DNA of 64,000 nucleotides from Fulvimarina manganoxydans (GTDB lineage Bacteria; Pseudomonadota; Alphaproteobacteria; Rhizobiales; Rhizobiaceae). Positions 26,062 to 33,274 of this stretch are shown here, piece by piece. The notes under the pieces are model-generated. The model did not search any database. It was not told the origin of the DNA and worked only from the letters and a program-made list of their open reading frames with translations. A program made the translations under genes and the position numbers. The DNA is taken from the NCBI RefSeq assembly GCF_900176465.1, contig NZ_FWXR01000002.1, positions 62,001 to 126,000 on the forward strand, in the 5' to 3' direction. How positions within the stretch are numbered: position 1 is the stretch's first letter; each line of letters begins with the position of its first letter.

Positions 26062-26296
26062 GGGCGGAGCCCTCCGTGCGGGAAGAGGTTCGGCGCACGA
26101 TGATCGTGTCGTCTCTTGCTGCGGCCTCTGCCTCCATGTCAGCGATCTTCCGCTTGCAGTAATCCTCGTACCCAAGGAGTTCATCCCGGCGACCAGCGGT
26201 CATTATGACCGGGCGGAAGTGAGCGATGCACTGGAGGATGAACATCACGCCAAACATCCAATTTGACGGCGTTGAACTGCGCGCACCCATCCTCAT
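26054..26296 (-). CDS. Hypothetical small phage protein
   Basis: 80 residues. A hydrophobic stretch (MFGVMFILQCIAHF) is followed by a Glu/Ala/Arg-rich C-terminus. ATGA couples its start to the stop of the upstream gene, and its stop overlaps the next start by 8 bases, which is the main support. No family recognised. Confidence 0.5.
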   Translation of the reverse strand: MRMGARSSTPSNWMFGVMFILQCIAHFRPVIMTAGRRDELLGYEDYCKRKIADMEAEAAARDDTIIVRRTSSRTEGSAHD

Positions 26297-27006
26297 CCCT
26301 CCTCACGCTTGGCCGGTGATGGCGGGGTGGGGAGATGGCGCCAGTGGGTGAAGTGGTTCGAACGATTGTATCCAGCATCGCCGCCGAACATGACATGTTC
26401 CGCCACCCTGATACCTTCGGCGGTCGTGAAGTCGTGCTCCGGTTCGTCGGGGAAGTACCAGCCAGGATCAGGATCGCCATCGGGCCACTCATACCAACGG
26501 CAGATCACCAAGGTTTGCCAGCGTCCCTTTGCCAGGGGCGGCCTATAGGCTTCGATCCACGTTCCGTCTTTCGGCGCGGTCTCGATCGGATGCCACCCAT
26601 CTTGACTCTCACCCGTTACAGGCAAGCCGGTTTGAGTGTCACCGATCAGGGCTTCGTGAGAGGCAACGTCCTCAGAGGCTGGGGCGTGGGCGGAGAGGGC
26701 GGCGCGATCGAGAAGCGCGCGGCCTTCCTTCACCAGACGCGCGAAGCGATCCGATGGCTTCACATCAGGATACGATCGGATCATCTCTTCGTCGCGCTCA
26801 ACGAAGTCGGTCAGCCTCGCGACAAGCTCCTCCACCAGCCCAGCCTCACGCGCTGCCCGGTCTGCGTCTCTGCCGGACTGGATTGCGCGGGCGATGATGT
26901 TTTCCACGGCGCTGCGCTGGTCTATTCCCCCGGTCGCTAATTCGGTGCCGATTTGGCGCGCGCACTCTGCGGCCAGCCTGCGGACGGTCTCTGTGCGATT
27001 ATCCAT
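26293..27006 (-). CDS. Phage protein with DUF551-like C-terminal domain
   Basis: 237 residues. The N-terminal half is helical (about 1-115). The C-terminal half has the DUF551 pattern: WHPIETAPKDGTWIEAY, then VICRWYEWP, and the closing FTHWRHLPTPP. Such domains are very common in early regions of phages; their role is unknown. A second, shorter protein with the APKDGT motif is encoded at 29532-29792. Confidence 0.65.
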   Translation of the reverse strand: MDNRTETVRRLAAECARQIGTELATGGIDQRSAVENIIARAIQSGRDADRAAREAGLVEELVARLTDFVERDEEMIRSYPDVKPSDRFARLVKEGRALLDRAALSAHAPASEDVASHEALIGDTQTGLPVTGESQDGWHPIETAPKDGTWIEAYRPPLAKGRWQTLVICRWYEWPDGDPDPGWYFPDEPEHDFTTAEGIRVAEHVMFGGDAGYNRSNHFTHWRHLPTPPSPAKREEG

Positions 27007-27289
27007 TGTCGGACCCTTTCGTGCGATCGCCGATACGTCGTTCCCGAATCATTTTGCCAGCCTCGCGCCAAGTGATCTCCTGCGCGCCGGCTGCAACAGC
27101 CAGAGCGCGCTTCGAGAGCGCAATGTCGAAATGCTCGTGAGCGGTTCCGGCATTTTGGAGCCACTTGCGCGCAACGCCGATCCGATCGGCCATCGCGATC
27201 AATTCGTCGGTCGTGTCTGCCAGCATGTGACACATCACAAGACGGCCATACCGGGCGCGCATATCATCGACATAGACGGCCATCAGCAT
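26999..27289 (-). CDS. DUF4031 domain protein
   Basis: About 94-96 residues. The conserved DUF4031 opening MAVYVDDMRARYGRLVMCHM is followed by LADTTDELIAMADRIGVARK and HFDIALSKRALAV. This family is small, widespread in phages and prophages, and of unknown function. The ATG beginning MAVYVDD (27283) is likely the true start; MLMAVYV would add two residues. Confidence 0.75.
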   Translation of the reverse strand: MLMAVYVDDMRARYGRLVMCHMLADTTDELIAMADRIGVARKWLQNAGTAHEHFDIALSKRALAVAAGAQEITWREAGKMIRERRIGDRTKGSDNG

Positions 27290-27588
27290 ACCTCGTCGAA
27301 ATACGAGTTCAGGAGGTCGTCGAGATCGTCCGGCGCGCCTTCTTTGGCAGCGATCGTGTCGGGCTCATCCTGACCACCGGAAGCGACAAGCTCCAATCGT
27401 TCTTGGCTGAGACTCGAAAGCCATGCGTCCGACGAAGAGAGAGTTTGAAGCGGTTGCTTATCAGCCCAGCGGTCGAAGTCGCGACGCTGATCCTCGACGG
27501 AGCGGCACCTATTGATGCCGCCGTTGTCCAAGGCGATGAGGAGATAGGCGCGATAGAGACCGGGGAATTCGGGATGGTTCGATCGCAT
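27283..27588 (-). CDS. Hypothetical phage protein (101 aa)
   Basis: Starts [20 protein letters not shown]. The C-terminus is acidic and Leu-rich (DDLDDLLNSYFDE). The start shares bases with the stop of the upstream gene and its stop overlaps the DUF4031 start. No family known to me; a role in early phage development is only inferred from position. Confidence 0.5.
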   Translation of the reverse strand: MRSNHPEFPGLYRAYLLIALDNGGINRCRSVEDQRRDFDRWADKQPLQTLSSSDAWLSSLSQERLELVASGGQDEPDTIAAKEGAPDDLDDLLNSYFDEVC

Positions 27589-28553
27589 CACTCGCCTCCC
27601 TCTGTGCGGGCTGCGCGGGCGGCAAGCTCCGATCTGATGTGCTCGACCATGACGCGGTCTTCGTCTTCCGGGCCTTCTCCCGTTGCCTCCGTGAGATAGT
27701 CGAGATTGGCGAGCAAGGTGGCGGCATGACTGCGCCAAGTCTCGTTCTCCTCCCGCAGCCGTGCCAAGGCTGGCAGTCGATCGACGGGAAGGTCAGGCCT
27801 GTCTCGCAAGACGGCGTTTCTCCGCACCATCTCGTCATAATTGGCCTTCCAGTGCGCAGCCTCCTTGCGGGCGGCGTCTCGCTCCTGCCGCAGCCGGTCT
27901 AGGTCGGCGGAGGGGCGGGCGTAAAATGGCTTCACGTAGCCGTTGGCGATCCCATATCTGAGGGCTTCGACTACAAACCGGATAGGCTTTCCCCGGTCAT
28001 CGCACGGCAAGCCATCGTTTGGGCATTTACCGTTTTCATCGGCGCAATCTCGGCAGTCGCCGCCGTATCGTGCCACCCAATCGACTACGTCTTCCAGGTC
28101 GCTCACCGCCTCTCCCGGCTCTGCCTTTTCGGCGGCCTGTGTAACGCGCTCCAGTTTCTCCAAGCGTATCGCCACCTTGAGAATATCAAATGCGAGCGAT
28201 CCCCAAGTTTCACCTTTTGCATAGTCAGGCGACAACCACCCGGCATTGGCGTACTCCCGAAGGAATCGCTCATGCAGATCGCAGAGGAACTTGACTTCCG
28301 GCGTTGCGTTTTTCGTGTCCACCGCCTCTGCCTTTGCGGGGGTGGGCTCCGGCGCCTCGGCAGGCGTGGGGGCAGGAGCGTTGGCAACCATGCGGCTATA
28401 GATGGCCGTGACTACTTCCTCGTTGCTGCCGCAGTTTTCGATATCGTCGGACATGAAATCGACTCCGGCTTCAACCATGATGTCCGTTGGCTCAAGCGGC
28501 ACAACGCGCACTCTCGTCTGCTCGGTCGGGCGGCCTGGGTTGGGGGTGGTCAT
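27588..28553 (-). CDS. Hypothetical phage protein with Cys cluster and coiled coil
   Basis: 321 residues starting [20 protein letters not shown]. An Ala/Pro-rich linker at about 60-85 separates an N-terminal part from a middle domain with a Cys cluster ([20 protein letters not shown], then a further Cys) that could hold a metal. The C-terminal third is a predicted coiled coil ([20 protein letters not shown]). The start overlaps the thyA stop as ATGA. No function is recognised. Confidence 0.6.
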   Translation of the reverse strand: MTTPNPGRPTEQTRVRVVPLEPTDIMVEAGVDFMSDDIENCGSNEEVVTAIYSRMVANAPAPTPAEAPEPTPAKAEAVDTKNATPEVKFLCDLHERFLREYANAGWLSPDYAKGETWGSLAFDILKVAIRLEKLERVTQAAEKAEPGEAVSDLEDVVDWVARYGGDCRDCADENGKCPNDGLPCDDRGKPIRFVVEALRYGIANGYVKPFYARPSADLDRLRQERDAARKEAAHWKANYDEMVRRNAVLRDRPDLPVDRLPALARLREENETWRSHAATLLANLDYLTEATGEGPEDEDRVMVEHIRSELAARAARTEGGE

Positions 28554-29344
28554 CGGGAAACCCTCGCTGGGATGTGAGGCGCCGCCTCGTAATTCTCGAT
28601 CGCAATGTCCTCGAAGCGGAACGCGAAGAGATCGTCGATCTCGGGACCAAGCTTGAGCATCGGCAAAGGGCCTGGCGTACGTGTCAGCTGTAGCTGAGCC
28701 TGCTCGAAGTGATCGCGATAGAGATGCGCGTCGCCCAACGTGTGGACGAAGACGCCCGGCTTGAACCCTGTCACCTGGGCGACCATCGCCGTCAGCAGGG
28801 CATAGGACGCAATATTGAAGGGCACGCCCAGGAACATATCGCCCGAGCGCTGGTAGAGCTGGCAGGACAGCCGGCCCTCGGCAACGTAGAACTGAAACAG
28901 ACAGTGGCAGGGCGGCAGCGCCATCTCGTCGACAAGCGCGGGGTTCCAGGCCGAGACGATCAGCCGGCGGGAATTCGGCGTCTTGCGGATCGCTTCGACC
29001 ACCTTCGCGATCTGGTCCACATGACCGCCGTCGTAGTCCGGCCAGGATCGCCACTGCGCCCCGTAGACCGGGCCGAGATCACCGTGCTCGTCGGCCCACT
29101 CGTCCCAAATCCTGACGCCGTTGGCCTTCAGATAGGCAATATTGGTCTCACCCTTCAGAAACCAGAGCAGTTCATGGACGATCGAACGGATATGTAGCTT
29201 CTTGGTCGTCAGGAGAGGGAACCCGTCCGACAGATCGAAGCGCATCTGATGACCGAAGATCGAGCGCGTCCCGGTTCCGGTCCGGTCGCCGCGATCAACG
29301 CCGGTCTCAAGGACTGTCTTGAGGAGGTCGAGATATTGCTTCAC
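28550..29344 (-). CDS. thyA: Thymidylate synthase
   Basis: 264 residues, the usual short bacterial length. It methylates dUMP to dTMP with methylene-tetrahydrofolate. The catalytic Cys146 lies in [12 protein letters not shown], at the same number as in E. coli. Also present are RTGTGT (21-26), [37 protein letters not shown] and HTLGDAHLY. The C-terminus ends PHIPARVSR and lacks the usual final APVAV/I, whose last residue closes the active site in studied enzymes. It is part of the leftward phage operon and would raise dTTP supply for phage DNA, together with the dCTP deaminase/dUTPase-like gene at 41179. Confidence 0.95.
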   Translation of the reverse strand: MKQYLDLLKTVLETGVDRGDRTGTGTRSIFGHQMRFDLSDGFPLLTTKKLHIRSIVHELLWFLKGETNIAYLKANGVRIWDEWADEHGDLGPVYGAQWRSWPDYDGGHVDQIAKVVEAIRKTPNSRRLIVSAWNPALVDEMALPPCHCLFQFYVAEGRLSCQLYQRSGDMFLGVPFNIASYALLTAMVAQVTGFKPGVFVHTLGDAHLYRDHFEQAQLQLTRTPGPLPMLKLGPEIDDLFAFRFEDIAIENYEAAPHIPARVSR

Positions 29345-29535
29345 GCTGCATCCCTCCGGCCCTCAGCCCGGCCGCGCTCGAGGAGCGCGTTGAGCTCATC
29401 GACAAGTTTGGTGATCTCCATGTCGGCCGCCGGATTTGGCGTCGGCGACATATTGGCGAGCTCGCGGCCGCGCTTGGTGATCATGACGCCGATCGAGGCA
29501 ATGTGCCCGGCGGTGTTCGTGTGGCGCCCGCTCAT
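29341..29535 (-). CDS. Hypothetical phage protein (64 aa)
   Basis: Starts [21 protein letters not shown] Leu-rich C-terminal helix ([19 protein letters not shown]) could mediate dimerisation. It overlaps both thyA and the upstream gene by four bases. No family recognised. Confidence 0.5.
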   Translation of the reverse strand: MSGRHTNTAGHIASIGVMITKRGRELANMSPTPNPAADMEITKLVDELNALLERGRAEGRRDAA

Positions 29536-29792
29536 GACGCTGCCTCATTGGGCTGGCGGGCGGGGAACCAGTGCGTCGGCTGAGAGCGAACCATCCCGTC
29601 CGCACAGACGAAATATGCGCTTGGCGACCATGCATCGCCGACAAATCTCGCCGTCGTCTCGTGAAATGACGAGCCCCGCCGAAACGAGGATGGGTCAGCA
29701 ATGTGCGCGACCGAAATGCGCGTTCCATCCTTTGGCGCCGCCTTGATGTCTTCCCAGCCCTCGGGGATCGTGACCTCAATCGTCTTTCTCAT
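29532..29792 (-). CDS. Short DUF551-like phage protein
   Basis: 86 residues. It contains IKAAPKDGTRISVAHI and ends [15 protein letters not shown], the same APKDGT and HW-x-P landmarks as the larger protein at 26293. It is the domain alone without the helical N-terminus. Function unknown. Confidence 0.6.
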   Translation of the reverse strand: MRKTIEVTIPEGWEDIKAAPKDGTRISVAHIADPSSFRRGSSFHETTARFVGDAWSPSAYFVCADGMVRSQPTHWFPARQPNEAAS

Positions 29793-29935
29793 CGTGCCTG
29801 CTCCAGATGCGCCGATCTCACGGCGGAAAATGCTTCCTGGTTGATGGTGTCCTGCCTCTCGATCGCAGCATCAGCGACGTGGCCGATGGCGTAGAGGGCT
29901 AGGAGGATTGGGAGGGTGATGAGGGCGCGGGTCAT
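29789..29935 (-). CDS. Small membrane protein (48 aa)
   Basis: Starts MTRALITLPILLALYAIGHV: one N-terminal membrane helix (4-20), followed by a polar helical tail (AAIERQDTINQEAFSAVRSA). Both ends overlap neighbouring genes as ATGA, a strong sign that it is translated. Size and topology resemble small phage inner-membrane proteins. The role is unknown. Confidence 0.6.
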   Translation of the reverse strand: MTRALITLPILLALYAIGHVADAAIERQDTINQEAFSAVRSAHLEQAR

Positions 29936-30234
29936 GACAGACCCTCGGCTTTGGAGGTTTTGCCATCGCCCATCCGAACCTCGATTGCGTCAGCGGCTTC
30001 GAGGTAGAAGTGAGCCCTTCTCAAGAGACGAGTTCGCCATTCGAACGGACTGCGCCCCTTCTTTGGCTTGGCGGTCGGGTCAGCCCGAAACCTCTTCCAC
30101 TCTTCAAGTAGTTGTTGAGCGTCTCGGTTGGCACTCTCAGCCCGGCGACGAAGAAAGGCGACGACATCTGCGGCTGTGGTGAGCCGCCCGAACCCGTTGC
30201 CCTTGAGTTCCTTGACGATAGGGGTCTCGCTCAT
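29932..30234 (-). CDS. Hypothetical phage protein (100 aa)
   Basis: Starts MSETPIVKELKGNGFGRLTT. It is a basic, mostly helical protein (AADVVAFLRRRAESANRDAQ, then LLRRAHFYLEAADAIEV). It overlaps its neighbours by four bases on each side. The charge could fit nucleic-acid binding, but no motif is decisive. Confidence 0.5.
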   Translation of the reverse strand: MSETPIVKELKGNGFGRLTTAADVVAFLRRRAESANRDAQQLLEEWKRFRADPTAKPKKGRSPFEWRTRLLRRAHFYLEAADAIEVRMGDGKTSKAEGLS

Positions 30235-30662
30235 GACGCCTCCCCCTTCGCATCGGGGGAGAGAGCGGAGCGGGCGATCTGGCGAAGACCGCCGTGCTGC
30301 CTCTGAGCCCAGCTCAGTTCATCTCCGCCATAGGCCGCTGGCTGATCTGGAATGTGCCGCTCGCTGATCTCAGTCAGCGCCTCCCTCAGCCTCTCCACCG
30401 CCGCCTCGGCGGCCTCGGCGCGCTCTTTGAAGGCAAAACCAGCGTCTGCATTCCCGTCAGAAATTGCTGAGGTTTCTTCCAGCTCTCGCCTCAGCCTCTC
30501 CACCTCGCTCTCAAGCTCTGAGACGCAGGGGTCAGGCGTTCCGTTCGCCGCTCGGACAATGGCCTCCCACTGTCCCGGCGAAATGCGGTGCGTCTCGACG
30601 CTCTCGTATCCGCTGTCGGCTTTTAGGGTCAGGGTGAGCTTGGCGCCCTTCTCGGTGTCCAT
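30231..30662 (-). CDS. Hypothetical phage protein with coiled coil
   Basis: 143 residues from an ATG with AGGGAG five bases upstream; a GTG at 30677 overlapping the preceding stop is a weaker alternative. A coiled coil fills the middle (SELESEVERLRRELEETSAI, then AAEAAVERLREALTEI). The N-terminal HRISPGQWEAIVRA segment occurs in other phage early proteins. Function unknown. Confidence 0.55.
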   Translation of the reverse strand: MDTEKGAKLTLTLKADSGYESVETHRISPGQWEAIVRAANGTPDPCVSELESEVERLRRELEETSAISDGNADAGFAFKERAEAAEAAVERLREALTEISERHIPDQPAAYGGDELSWAQRQHGGLRQIARSALSPDAKGEAS

Positions 30663-30673
30663 CTCCCCCTCCC

Positions 30674-30883
30674 TCACGCTGCGATCTGATCGGACGCAGG
30701 AGCGCCGCCCTCCATCCGGCGCAGGCCGGACAGAAGATCGGTGAGATGGTCGACGCCCGGAATGTCGCTGGCATCGACTGCGGCCGCGAAGGCCTCGTTG
30801 TCGCGATGAAGCTCGTCGATCAGGCCGTCGGCATAGTCGAGGGCCATGATGAGGTCGGAGATGGTGGGGCGTGCGTTGGGCAT
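30674..30883 (-). CDS. Hypothetical phage protein (69 aa)
   Basis: Starts MPNARPTISDLIMALDYADG. Helical and acidic, with the pattern LIDELHRDNEAFAAAVD. It lies 11 bases after the preceding gene. No family recognised. Confidence 0.5.
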   Translation of the reverse strand: MPNARPTISDLIMALDYADGLIDELHRDNEAFAAAVDASDIPGVDHLTDLLSGLRRMEGGAPASDQIAA

Positions 30884-30894
30884 GGTAACCACCT

Positions 30895-31188
30895 TCACGC
30901 AGCGTCGGCGACGCGGGGCGTCGTGCGGACGACGTAGAAAGGCACGCTCTCGCGATCGAAGCCGGCGATCACGTCCTTGCCGAAGCGCTTCTCGAGACCT
31001 TTGCGGTCGAGCGACTTGCGGCTCTGCAGAGCGACCGTGGCAATATTCTCGTCGCCTCCGACCGCATCGCGATCGCCGATCATCTCGATGACCTGTTCCT
31101 TCAACGCCTTTTCGCGCTTCGTCAGCTCGGCAATGCGGGCCTTCACGTCGACTAGTTCGTCGACTGGATGGCGGTTGGTTTGTGGCAT
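30895..31188 (-). CDS. First gene of the leftward phage operon, hypothetical
   Basis: 97 residues starting MPQTNRHPVDELVDVKARIA. A coiled N-terminus (LTKREKALKEQVIEMIGDRD) is followed by a compact region with SRKSLDRKGLEKRFGKDVI and VPFYVVRTTPR, a pattern seen in small phage proteins of unknown role that resemble host-nuclease modulators or recombination helpers. Its start lies about 45 bases downstream of the -10 box of the leftward promoter, so it should be among the first genes expressed after induction. GGAGACACCCC precedes the ATG. Confidence 0.6.
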   Translation of the reverse strand: MPQTNRHPVDELVDVKARIAELTKREKALKEQVIEMIGDRDAVGGDENIATVALQSRKSLDRKGLEKRFGKDVIAGFDRESVPFYVVRTTPRVADAA

Positions 31189-31233
31189 GGGGTGTCTCCA
31201 TCGGTTTGGCGCGTTGCGCTGTTCGATGGGCAG

Positions 31234-31263
31234 ACTATGAGATTATCGCATATATTCTGTCAA
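31234..31263 (-). promoter_or_regulatory. Leftward early promoter with operator OL1 in its spacer
   Basis: On the minus strand: -35 TTGACA (31258-31263), 18-base spacer, -10 CATAGT (31234-31239). The 17-bp near-palindrome TATGAGATTATCGCATA (31236-31252) fills the spacer and -10, so a bound repressor would block RNA polymerase. The rightward promoter at 32352-32381 has the same -35, spacer length and -10. It should drive the leftward operon down to the integrase. Confidence 0.8.
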
Positions 31264-31271
31264 GCGCTAAC

Positions 31272-31288
31272 TGTGAGAAAATCGCATA
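31272..31288. promoter_or_regulatory. Second left operator (OL2)
   Basis: TGTGAGAAAATCGCATA matches the operator TATGAGATTATCGCATA at 14 of 17 bases. It is centred 36 bp from OL1 and lies just upstream of the leftward -35 box, which allows cooperative repressor binding. Confidence 0.72.
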
Positions 31289-31370
31289 AATTGTCTCGGC
31301 GAGCTGTTCGCTCACCCGACTCGACAAAAGCTTTTGGTTCGGGAATCTTATAGAACAAAAGGAGAACTAG

Positions 31371-31598
31371 ATGTCCGACGACACTCGCATCATCGCCGCT
31401 CGCTTCACCCTATTCGTTCGGTGCGCAAATTGTCTGCGCGACACTAAGCGCTGCCTTGAAGTGCCTCAGGCAGACGATGCGCCCAGCGACATCGACGAGC
31501 TACTTGATAGTGCCTACCTAGCCGGCCAGCGCTTCGCGTGCACTCAATGCGACAGCTCGATCGCCACCATCGTTGGGATCAAGCAGAACGCAGCTTAA
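31371..31598 (+). CDS. Small CxxC...CxxC protein between left promoter and repressor
   Basis: 75 residues starting MSDDTRIIAARFTLFVRCAN. Two CxxC pairs (CANC and CTQC) predict a zinc ribbon; LDELL-type helix in between. AAAAGGAGAACTAG is a strong ribosome site. A weak promoter is possible (TCGACA at 31321, TCTTAT at 31346), with a 12-bp palindrome CAAAAGCTTTTG at 31325-31336 between the boxes. It faces the repressor gene tail to tail: the two stops share TTAA at 31595-31598. It is not under the leftward promoter, so it could be expressed in the lysogen. Similar small ribbon proteins occur in Rhizobiales; function unknown. Confidence 0.65.
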   Translation: MSDDTRIIAARFTLFVRCANCLRDTKRCLEVPQADDAPSDIDELLDSAYLAGQRFACTQCDSSIATIVGIKQNAA

Positions 31599-32293
31599 GA
31601 CAGAGGAATATCGTTGATGATGCGCCGGACAACCGCAATGACCTGGACGGCCGTTCCGTCGTCAGCCTGCATGTCGCGCTCGATAACGATCGGCCTGTGG
31701 CGCTTGTTCGTCGATCGCGGATGAAATTCCGTTCGATCCTCGTAAAGCTCAACTTGCTTGACCGACCATTCGCGCGTCTGCCCGCCGTCGCGGGCGCGCT
31801 CCACGACGACCACCATGCCGTCGCGCATGCGGATTTGATCCGCGACATCTTCAAATGCGACGCCAACCACCTGATCTCCGGGGAGGATAGGGCGAGGCTT
31901 AAGGTCGTTCATGGAATCGCCGGCAACGTCGAATGACAGCACGCGAGCGTTCGGAAATTGCGGATCTCGAGGGACGCTAATTTGGCGGGTCTCGTCGAAC
32001 GGATTGTCAGCGAATTCATCCACTTCACGGAAGGCGCCGGCCTCAACAACGCCAGCTCTAAACGCGATGACTGTTCCACCTGTGGCGCTCGGCATCGCTT
32101 CGATAGAAGGCGCGTCCTCGCCGAAATATTCGGCTGCTCCCACCACCTCATGGGACTTTAGCAGCCGTTTGCGCTTCACGACTTTGTTAATGCTTGAAGG
32201 ATCGACCCCAAGGTGCCGGGCAAGGCCAGACTGACTTTTCCCCGGTTTTGCGAGGTTGTCCACAAGCCACTTGATGTAGGGGTCGTCGCGCAT
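31595..32293 (-). CDS. LexA/CI-like phage repressor with self-cleavage domain
   Basis: 232 residues from the ATG at 32293 (a GTG at 32308 would add five). The N-terminal helix-turn-helix (about 20-45, QSGLARHLGVDPSSINKVVK) binds the 17-bp operators. The C-terminal S24 peptidase domain has Ser127 in AGDSMND and Lys179 in EWSVKQVEL. A likely cleavage site is Ala85-Gly86 in GVVEAGAFREVDEF. Family knowledge predicts RecA-stimulated self-cleavage and prophage induction by DNA damage. It sits between two identical-type promoters, each with two operators, exactly as expected for the lysogeny repressor. Confidence 0.92.
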   Translation of the reverse strand: MRDDPYIKWLVDNLAKPGKSQSGLARHLGVDPSSINKVVKRKRLLKSHEVVGAAEYFGEDAPSIEAMPSATGGTVIAFRAGVVEAGAFREVDEFADNPFDETRQISVPRDPQFPNARVLSFDVAGDSMNDLKPRPILPGDQVVGVAFEDVADQIRMRDGMVVVVERARDGGQTREWSVKQVELYEDRTEFHPRSTNKRHRPIVIERDMQADDGTAVQVIAVVRRIINDIPLS

Positions 32294-32327
32294 GTGCGTT
32301 TTTTGCACGGTCTATGCGCCCGCGTCC

Positions 32328-32344
32328 TGTGATTAAATCGCATA
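32328..32344. promoter_or_regulatory. Second right operator (OR2)
   Basis: TGTGATTAAATCGCATA matches the operator consensus at 14 of 17 bases. It is centred 35 bp from OR1, upstream of the rightward -35, and 35 bases upstream of the repressor start, so it may also regulate the repressor's own promoter. Confidence 0.72.
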
Positions 32345-32351
32345 TTCGTGC

Positions 32352-32381
32352 TTGACAGAGACTGTGCGATAATCTCATAGT
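32352..32381 (+). promoter_or_regulatory. Rightward early promoter with operator OR1 in its spacer
   Basis: -35 TTGACA (32352-32357), 18-base spacer, -10 CATAGT (32376-32381). The operator TGTGCGATAATCTCATA (32363-32379) lies in the spacer and is the reverse-complement orientation of OL1 with one end base changed. The start codon of the next gene is at 32389, only seven bases after the -10, so the message is expected to be leaderless. Confidence 0.8.
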
Positions 32382-32388
32382 TGCTTTT

Positions 32389-32625
32389 ATGAGATGCGAA
32401 CCGGCAAATTCCCTGATCCAGAAGTTCGGCGGCCTTAGCGCTGTCGCCAAGGTCGTTGAGGCCACGCCGAACGCCGTCATGCGTTGGCGTATGCCAAAGG
32501 CGAAGGGCGGCACCGGAGGCGCTATCCCTCATTGGCATATTCCGAAGCTCATCGCCGAAGCGAGGCGCAGCGGGATTAATGTCGAACCGGGCGACTTCAT
32601 TGTTCTCGACGAGGCAGCCGCATGA
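32389..32625 (+). CDS. Cro-like DNA-binding protein
   Basis: 78 residues starting MRCEPANSLIQKFGGLSAVA. The segment SLIQKFGGLSAVAKVVEATP and the following NAVMRWRMP is a YdaS/Cro-type (carph-isopro-like) helix-turn-helix; IPHWHIPKLIAEARRSG is the typical end of this family. Placed divergent from the repressor and right after the rightward promoter, it is the expected lytic switch protein. No ribosome site precedes the ATG, which fits a leaderless message. Confidence 0.8.
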   Translation: MRCEPANSLIQKFGGLSAVAKVVEATPNAVMRWRMPKAKGGTGGAIPHWHIPKLIAEARRSGINVEPGDFIVLDEAAA

Positions 32626-32912
32626 TCGCTGCCCTCCCATTATGCGCGGCCGCCATCTGCGCGGCCTTCGCAATTCGCGACATGCGGCGAGGCGGGTCGG
32701 CTTTCGCCTCCCGCTCTCCGCTTTCTGATTTCGTCGATGATCGCTCCAACGATCTCGCCGATCTGCCTCGGCCCGTCAGCTTTGTTCGTGGTGGGCCTGT
32801 CTGTGATGGCAATCCGCATCTCCTGTTTCGTGTTCGCTTCCATGTCCAAGTACATGGCGGAGAACTGACAGCATGTGGTGCGGAAAAACTCAGCATCTGG
32901 TGCGCGAAATGA
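32622..32912 (+). CDS. Hypothetical protein with N-terminal hydrophobic segment
   Basis: 96 residues starting MIAALPLCAAAICAAFAIRD, which could be a signal or membrane helix. The rest is not distinctive. The support is translational: ATGA couples its start to the Cro-like gene, and its stop overlaps the next ATG in the same way. Its codon pattern is poor, and a minus-strand frame over 32640-32843 has better third-position GC, so the coding strand here is not certain. Confidence 0.4.
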   Translation: MIAALPLCAAAICAAFAIRDMRRGGSAFASRSPLSDFVDDRSNDLADLPRPVSFVRGGPVCDGNPHLLFRVRFHVQVHGGELTACGAEKLSIWCAK

Positions 32913-33262
32913 CGAGCGCCACCAAGACATACATTGACCGCATGGTCGCGTGGGAGAGTGCCGGCTGGGGCGATCAGAAGAACGCAGTCGAACGCCTCGC
33001 ACGTCGCCATCAGATCCCGTTCTGGTCGCTCGAACATGCTCGAACGAGAGCAAAGACGATCAAAGACGACTTCGCCGCCATGGTTCGGTCGGCATACCTC
33101 AAAGAGTGCGAGAGGCAGATCGAGTGCTTGCGGCACGAACTCGAAATGGAACGCGCGAAAGGTGCCGGCGATGATTTTGCAGACCTTGAGCGTGAGGCTG
33201 AGGCGTTGGTTGCGAAGCTTGTGGAAGCGCGCAAGGCCGCGCTTCGCCGAGCGGGACGATAA
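32909..33262 (+). CDS. Hypothetical phage protein (117 aa)
   Basis: Starts MTSATKTYIDRMVAWESAGW. The middle has AVERLARRHQIPFWSLEHAR, which looks like a helix-turn-helix, followed by a long Glu/Arg/Ala coiled-coil C-terminus. A DNA-binding regulator or replication accessory role is possible but unproven. The ATG overlaps the preceding stop (ATGA). Confidence 0.55.
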   Translation: MTSATKTYIDRMVAWESAGWGDQKNAVERLARRHQIPFWSLEHARTRAKTIKDDFAAMVRSAYLKECERQIECLRHELEMERAKGAGDDFADLEREAEALVAKLVEARKAALRRAGR

Positions 33263-33274
33263 GGACGGCCGCCC

